NCBI GenBank assembly: GCA_030710605.1
Contig: CP092879.1
Span: 44,273,151 to 44,337,150, forward strand
Origin: Cordylochernes scorpioides
Taxonomy: Eukaryota > Arthropoda > Arachnida > Pseudoscorpiones > Chernetidae
Length of the DNA stretch: 64,000 nucleotides
Direction: 5' to 3'
Of this stretch, positions 60,956 to 64,000 are shown piece by piece. The translations under genes were made by a program, and so were the position numbers. Within the stretch, counting starts at the first letter, position 1; each line of letters begins with the position of its first letter. The notes under the pieces are model-generated. The model did not search any database and was not told the origin of the DNA. It saw only the letters and a program-made list of their open reading frames with translations.

Positions 60956-61474
60956 TTATATTAAACGATAAGGAACTCTTAATAATTGGTTTATACGAAT
61001 AAAAAAAAAATAAAACGATAAGAGGAGCTTCTTTTATAAATTTAATGCGCAAGCTCTCGGACCTAACGTCCTTCTACAGGCATGGATAGTGGTAATACTA
61101 ACGAGTATAACCTAACATTGAGCCATAATAAAGAGGACAATATTTACATAAATATATCTGTAGAAACCTAAAAGGAATAAAATGAATTTATGACTTAGAA
61201 TTTGCATGTATGAGATTGGAGAACTAAAAGAAAAAGAAAATTAAAATTTGAATTGAAAAAATAGAATTAAAATTAACAATTCAAAGCTTTTACATATATG
61301 ACATATGATATGCTACGGTATAATCTAAAAATTAAATATAGAGATTAAAATATATACAACTTAGCGATCAATAAAATTGGGCTAGACACTAAGATATAGG
61401 AGAACAGGGTCCCACCTACATGTGTTTAAAATGGAACAGAATAGTATATGATTATTTGTAAAGAACTTGGTATA
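60956..61474 (-). repeat. pLTR of element 2, first part (before the mariner)
   Basis: It matches 57421-57701 plus 58390-58620 without the 688-bp insertion, in the same direction. It includes a stem-loop at 61050-61079. Confidence 0.85.
61050..61079 (-). other. Hammerhead-core-like stem-loop, element 2 (internal pLTR)
   Basis: It is identical to 57512-57541 (CTGTAGA, stem, GAGAGCTTG). Confidence 0.4.
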
Positions 61475-62519
61475 GAAGGTGTGTTCGAAAAGTATCGCGA
61501 CTTTTGTGTTTTTTCAAAAATTATTAATTTATTCATGAATACCTATTTTGTCCCCTTTAAAGTAATCCCCATGAGATATTATACACTTGTGCTAACGGTT
61601 TTTCCAATCTTCGAAGCACTTCAAAAAATCATTTTTAAAAAATCTTTTTCAGCTCCTCTTTCGATGCCGTCTTTATCTCGTCAAGCGTAGCGTAACGTCG
61701 TCCTTTCATGGTCCTCTTCAATTTAGGGAACAAGAAAAAGTCACAGGGGGCCAGATCTGGGGAATATGGTGGCTGCGGCCTCATTAGTGTGTTGTTTTTG
61801 GCCAAAAAGTCGCGCACAAGCAACGATGTGTGAGCAGGGGCGTTATCGTGGTGCAAAAGCCAATTTTTGTTCTTCCACAAATCCGGGCGTTTCTGGCGGA
61901 TTGCTTCGCGCAAATTGCGCATAACTTGCAGGTAATATTCCTTATTGACCGTTCTACCCTGTGGCAAGAACTCATGATGCACCACGCCCCTGCCCAAATC
62001 ATTGATAAAAATCTAATGGCACGAGCCAATCGATATGTTTAGGTCCTCAGCAACTTCTAACGGTGATTCAACGATTGGCCAATATCATTTTCTCCACTTC
62101 ATTAATTTTTTCGTCTGTTGTTGAAGTGCTCGGGCGTCCGGCACGCTCTTTGTCGTTCACATCTTCTCTCGGCCTTCTGAGAACATTTTGTACCACCGAT
62201 AAACGTTGCTTCGGTCCAAGGTAGCTTCTCGGTAAGCCACAGTCAACATTCGGAATGCATCCGCGCACTTAATTTCGTTTTTCACAAAAAAATTGATACA
62301 GGTACTTTGATCCATTTTTTTAATAGGTAAAAATCGAAGACGATCCAAAACACCTGAAGCAAAGCAGCTGTAAACAATTAAGTGATCATTCAAAATGGCC
62401 GAGCTTGTCGGCATAAGTGAGAGACATGAGTACCAACATAAAGCCACAAAAAGATCGAAATTCGAATATACGTAACCCGCGAAAATTCAAAAGTCGCGAT
62501 ACCTTTTGAACACACCTCG
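61475..62519 (-). mobile_element. mariner transposon 3 (internally deleted, nested)
   Basis: It has the same lineage as the mariner at 16797-18117, with inverted ends GAAGGTGTGTTCGAAAAGTA and the complement of CGAGGTGTGTTCAAAAGGTA. TA at 61473-61474 and 62520-62521 is the target duplication. The uninterrupted Penelope-like sequence (CTTGGTATAGGTCTGGG) survives at about 58620. Confidence 0.92.
61529..62315 (-). pseudogene. mariner transposase 3 (internal deletion)
   Basis: It starts MDQSTCINFFVKNE at 62315 and ends at 61529-61531. Compared with mariner 2 about 276 bp are missing at 61993-61996, between a CCCCT and a GCCC. The missing part covers the linker and the first catalytic Asp (TGDE motif). 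The remaining part keeps VVHHEFLPQGRTV, then NKNWLLHHDNAPAHTS (second Asp) and PYSPDLAPCDFF (third Asp). It has further small shifts. It cannot make an active enzyme. Confidence 0.9.
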
Positions 62520-62521
62520 TA

Positions 62522-62877
62522 TGTCTGGGATATCTATTTTTCTATTAATGCTGTTGATTTGGTTGGATATGATTGATTCTAAATAAAGTCTATTCATTGT
62601 GTATATTACGGTATAAGATTTTTGGTTGATCAAATTAAACTGGTGACCTGTTTGTACTGTGTGTTGATATATTAATGATTTAGGGTCTTTATTATGGATA
62701 TTGCGTTTGTGCTCGGTTACTCTAATATATGTCGTCCCGCCTGTCTCACCCACATATGTGGATGAGCAATCTTGGCATGAGACGACATATACTGATCCTG
62801 TAGAATGTATGGGAAGGTTAGGATTGTCAGCTTTGGTGATTGGATGTCTTAATATGGTGGCTAGACATGGATAACTA
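62522..62877 (-). pseudogene. Penelope-like endonuclease domain in the upstream pLTR
   Basis: The minus-strand frame contains VYVVSCQDCSSTYVGETGG (GIY-YIG), EHKRNIHNKDPKSLIYQH and SINRKIDIPDI, the counterpart of 58607-58960. The mariner at 61475 splits its end. Confidence 0.85.
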
Positions 62878-63561
62878 TAACCGAGTACAAAGGCAATATA
62901 CATAATAAAGACCCTAAATCATTAATATATCAACACACAGCACAAACAGGTCACCAGTTTAATTTAGATCAACCAAAAATCTTATACCGTAATATACACA
63001 ATAAATACAATAGACTTTATTTAATCAATCATATCCACCAAATCAACAGCATTAATAGAAAAATAGATATCCCAGACATATACCAAGTTCTTTACAAATA
63101 ATCATATACTATTCTGTTCCATTTAAACACATGTAGGTGGGACCCCCTGTTCTCCTATATCTTAGTGTCTAGCCCAATTTTATTGATCGCTAAGTTGTAT
63201 ATATTTTAATCCTATATTTAATTTTTAGATTATACCGTAGCATATCATATGTCATATATGTAAAACTTTTGAATTGTTAATTTTAATTCTATTTTTTCAG
63301 TTCAAATTTTAATTTTATTTTTCTTTTAGTTCTCTAATCTCATACATGCAAATTCTAAGTCATAAATTCATTTTATTCCTTTTAGGTTTCTACAGATATA
63401 TTTATGTAAATATTGTCCTCTTTATTATGGCTCAATGTTAGGTTATACTCGTTAGTATTACCACTATCCATGCCTGTAGTAGGACGTTAGGTCCGAAAGC
63501 TTGCGCATTAAAATTTATAAAAGAAGCTCCTCTTATTGTTTTTTTTAATTTTTATTCGTAT
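62878..63561 (+). repeat. Inverted 3' segment of Penelope-like element 2
   Basis: From AACCGAGTACAAAGGCAATA on, this is the reverse complement of the minus-strand copy (from about 62720 downward, skipping the mariner). It ends at the right target duplication. It codes for the last ~75 residues (KDPKSLIYQHTAQTGHQFN type, ending QVLYK) and carries the stem-loop at 63474-63503. Confidence 0.85.
63474..63503 (+). other. Hammerhead-core-like stem-loop, element 2 (outer right end)
   Basis: CTGTAGT, AGGAC-GTTA-GGTCC, GAAAGCTTG. Compared with the two minus-strand copies the distal core is GAAA, but the proximal GA has become GT. Confidence 0.4.
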
Positions 63562-63599
63562 AAATCTAGTATATATTGAAATATATTAATATATATATA

Positions 63600-64000
63600 C
63601 ATCAAAAAGGAAAACCTTCACTGCAGGATTTGTGGAAATATGATATCTGTTGAAATCTCCCACTATATCATAGAATGCAAATATTTAGGTGAAGAAAGAA
63701 AAAACTCTTAAAAACACCTTCTGGAGATTTAGCAACCCACTGAAGACGCTGAGAACTATTTCAGAAAAGAAAAATATAGCAATAGAACTCTATAATTTCT
63801 ACAGATCAATTGTAAATAGATTTACACACAAAATAGTAGTGAGGAAAGTTCTAGAACAGATGTTTAAATAATTCCCTTTTCAAAAAAAGGCTCACGGGCA
63901 CATTGGGAAGGGAGAAAAAATTTGCTGTATTATTTTTGTTGTATGGCGAATCCATACAGGGCAATGGGCCCTAATAAAAGCCTTTTTGTTCTTGTTGAAT
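63600..64000 (+). pseudogene. LINE 3' end fragment, continuing past the window edge
   Basis: HCRICGNMISVEISHYIIEC (a C-C-H-C cluster) is followed, after one frameshift near 63700, by TLKNTFWRFSNPLKTLRTIS and further C-terminal residues. A 3' UTR follows with CCAATAAAAG-like sequence near 63971. It is the better-preserved partner of the minus-strand piece at 5128-5600. Confidence 0.65.

Larger units (their letters stand above)
57421..63561 (-). mobile_element. Composite foldback Penelope-like element 2
   Basis: The whole 6.1-kb block is bounded by a perfect 12-bp direct repeat AAATCTAGTATA (57409-57420 and 63562-63573), so it behaves as one insertion. On the minus strand it has a 3' UTR (57421-58606, split by an insertion), the gene body (58607-60951), an upstream pLTR (60956-61474, then 62522-62877 after a mariner), and finally an inverted 3' segment on the plus strand (62878-63561). 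Both outer ends are therefore 3' ends pointing outwards. Head-to-tail and inverted partial copies are known features of Penelope-like elements. Confidence 0.85.

Overview
The window looks like part of an AT-rich metazoan genome, most likely an arthropod (a crustacean such as a parasitic copepod would fit, but this is inference). It has spliced exons with GT-AG borders, several mariner elements, Penelope-like elements with GIY-YIG endonuclease, an R1/jockey-type LINE, GTF2IRD2-like hAT copies, a Ty3/gypsy element and a long satellite array. There is no prokaryotic-style gene organisation. One 100-base run of N (54273-54372) shows that it is a scaffold. Almost every recognisable coding sequence belongs to a mobile element and most are broken.

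The only candidate host gene lies on the + strand between about 4.2 and 15.1 kb. Three exons (4659-4850, 13700-13808, 14988-15138), and perhaps a first coding exon at 4225-4321, join in matching phase into a small cysteine-containing protein of unknown function. Its long second intron is filled by a degenerate 24/37-bp minisatellite that has received a mariner (6270-7601) and a nearly full-length R1-type LINE (7755-12502). The third intron holds a 590-bp element with long inverted repeats. The last exon ends inside the first unit of a ~97-99-bp satellite.

From about 15.1 to 41.3 kb the window is dominated by that satellite (about 17 kb, roughly 175 units). It is interrupted by a second mariner (16797-18117), a 5'-truncated LINE (19702-20028) with a 12-bp target duplication, a Penelope-like element with head-to-tail pLTRs (30575-34182), and a tandemly duplicated hAT fragment (35930-37770 and 38063-39900). 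The array also shows higher-order structure: a 392-bp unit in about three copies and a nearly identical 2,322-bp tandem block in two copies, plus an older related block.

From 41.3 to 50 kb there is AT-rich sequence with decayed transposon pieces: mariner C-termini, ~215-bp Tc1-like MITEs, foldback repeats and a non-autonomous LTR element (46969-49571). A nearly intact Ty3/gypsy element with 5-bp target duplications occupies 50011-54220. After the gap and more AT-rich sequence, a composite foldback Penelope-like element (57421-63561), bounded by a 12-bp target duplication, carries a nested 688-bp CpG-rich insertion and an internally deleted mariner (61475-62519). The window ends in a LINE 3' fragment related to one at 5.1-5.6 kb.

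The most interesting points are the gene/satellite fusion with a polyadenylation hexamer in most satellite units, a recurrent hammerhead-core-like stem-loop at Penelope-like element ends, and several insertions whose empty sites survive in paralogous repeat copies, which lets events be put in order.
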